A stretch of DNA of 39,012 bases from Croceibacterium_A sp964439725. Lineage in GTDB: Bacteria; Pseudomonadota; Alphaproteobacteria; Sphingomonadales; Sphingomonadaceae. The notes below the pieces were generated by a model. The model did not search any database. It saw only the letters and a list, made by a program, of their open reading frames with translations, and had not been told where the DNA came from. Made by a program: the position numbers and the translations under genes. This document shows, piece by piece, positions 38,539 through 39,012 of the stretch; the stretch's first letter is position 1, and each line of letters starts with the position of its first letter. The stretch covers positions 1 through 39,012 of the forward strand of contig CAYTPY010000012.1 in NCBI GenBank assembly GCA_964439725.1, in the 5' to 3' direction.

Positions 38539-39012
38539 TGGCTGCCCGTCATATCGAACCTGATACTCCCGAACTGCGCGCGCGCTGGGGCAGCTTTGCC
38601 TGGACGCCGGAGAACGCGGCCAAGGCCAAGGAGATCGTCGCGCGCTATCCCGAAGGACGGCAGCGCAGCGCGGTCATGCCGCTGTTGTTCCTCGCGCAGC
38701 ATCAGGTCGGGGCGGAGACGAACACGCAGGGTTGGCTGCCGATCCCGGTGATGGAGTTCGTTGCGCGCGAGCTCGACATGCCGGTGATCCGCGTGCTCGA
38801 GGTCGCCACGTTCTACACGATGTACAACCTCGTGCCGGTAGGCCGCTTCCACGTGCAGGTTTGCGGCACGACGCCGTGCATGCTGCGCGGCTCGGACGAC
38901 CTGATCTCAGCCTGCAAGAAACGCGGGATGAAGAAGGGCGAGACTACGCCGGACGGGCTCTGGACCTTCACCGAGGTCGAATGCATCGGCAACTGCGCGT
39001 CCGCGCCCGTGG
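38538..39012 (+). CDS. nuoE: NADH-quinone oxidoreductase subunit E, 3' partial
   Basis: The first 158 codons of NuoE, the 2Fe-2S (N1a) subunit of the NADH dehydrogenase module. Thioredoxin-like motifs are present: RVLEVATFYTMYN, then cluster ligands in VQVCGTTPCM (two Cys) and VECIGNCASAP (two Cys). The frame runs off the window end without a stop. The ATG shares a base with the stop of the NTF2-like gene. nuoF and the rest of the operon are expected beyond the window. Confidence 0.95.
   Translation, partial: MAARHIEPDTPELRARWGSFAWTPENAAKAKEIVARYPEGRQRSAVMPLLFLAQHQVGAETNTQGWLPIPVMEFVARELDMPVIRVLEVATFYTMYNLVPVGRFHVQVCGTTPCMLRGSDDLISACKKRGMKKGETTPDGLWTFTEVECIGNCASAPV

Overview
The window looks like chromosome of an alphaproteobacterium of the order Sphingomonadales. 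The evidence is high GC content, an exosortase A (XrtA) exopolysaccharide locus of the sphingomonad type, an alphaproteobacterial-style RNase E with an acidic insert in its S1 domain, the block RNase E / N-acetylmuramoyl-L-alanine amidase / PBP1A / RF2, and a separate nuoA-nuoB-nuoC-nuoD-nuoE order. The genus cannot be fixed from the sequence alone. I see no rRNA, no credible tRNA, no IS element, no phage gene and no CRISPR array.

Layout. (1) 1-1521: the 3' part of a secreted beta-helix protein that closely resembles animal CEMIP/TMEM2 hyaluronan-degrading proteins. (2) 1883-14050: a tightly packed plus-strand XrtA/EPS operon. It encodes a Wza-like lipoprotein, a Wzz-like chain-length protein, a tyrosine autokinase, an outer-membrane beta-barrel, an ExeA-like ATPase, a polysaccharide deacetylase, a FemAB-like transferase, a glycosyltransferase, exosortase A and an asparagine-synthase-like amidotransferase. 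Most junctions overlap or are only a few bases apart. The exosortase lacks the C-terminal EpsI domain often fused to it in sphingomonads. (3) 14054-15939 on the minus strand: sdhB followed by zapE, apparently coupled through a CTG start. (4) 16084-17864: an SRPBCC protein and a zinc alcohol dehydrogenase. (5) 17928-21935: a HAD phosphatase, a family-4 glycosyltransferase, a CDP-glycerol glycerophosphotransferase-like protein and a MobA-like nucleotidyltransferase. Together these could be an undescribed phospho-polyol glycan module. (6) 22009-29402: RNase E (minus), then divergently a periplasmic amidase, PBP1A and an exported peroxiredoxin. (7) 29554-33404: RF2, a lipoprotein-like SAM methyltransferase, a nitronate monooxygenase-like protein with an extra cysteine motif, and an SH3-domain protein. 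(8) 33429-34622 (minus): a thiolase. (9) 34844-39012: the start of the complex I operon, nuoA to a truncated nuoE, with two small extra genes between nuoD and nuoE.

How the genes fit together. The EPS operon covers export (Wza, Wzz, kinase, beta-barrel), tailoring (deacetylase, FemAB-like, amidotransferase, glycosyltransferase) and the membrane peptidase XrtA, which in this family processes PEP-CTERM proteins. No PEP-CTERM substrate, priming transferase or PrsK/PrsR regulator lies in the window, so those must be encoded elsewhere. The remaining blocks are mostly core functions (respiration, peptidoglycan, translation, RNA decay). The less understood parts are the CEMIP-like protein, the truncated exosortase, the glycan-modification set, the four-gene glycerophosphotransferase-like cluster, and several odd domain or start-codon features. 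All family assignments come from reading motifs and gene order; no database search was run.
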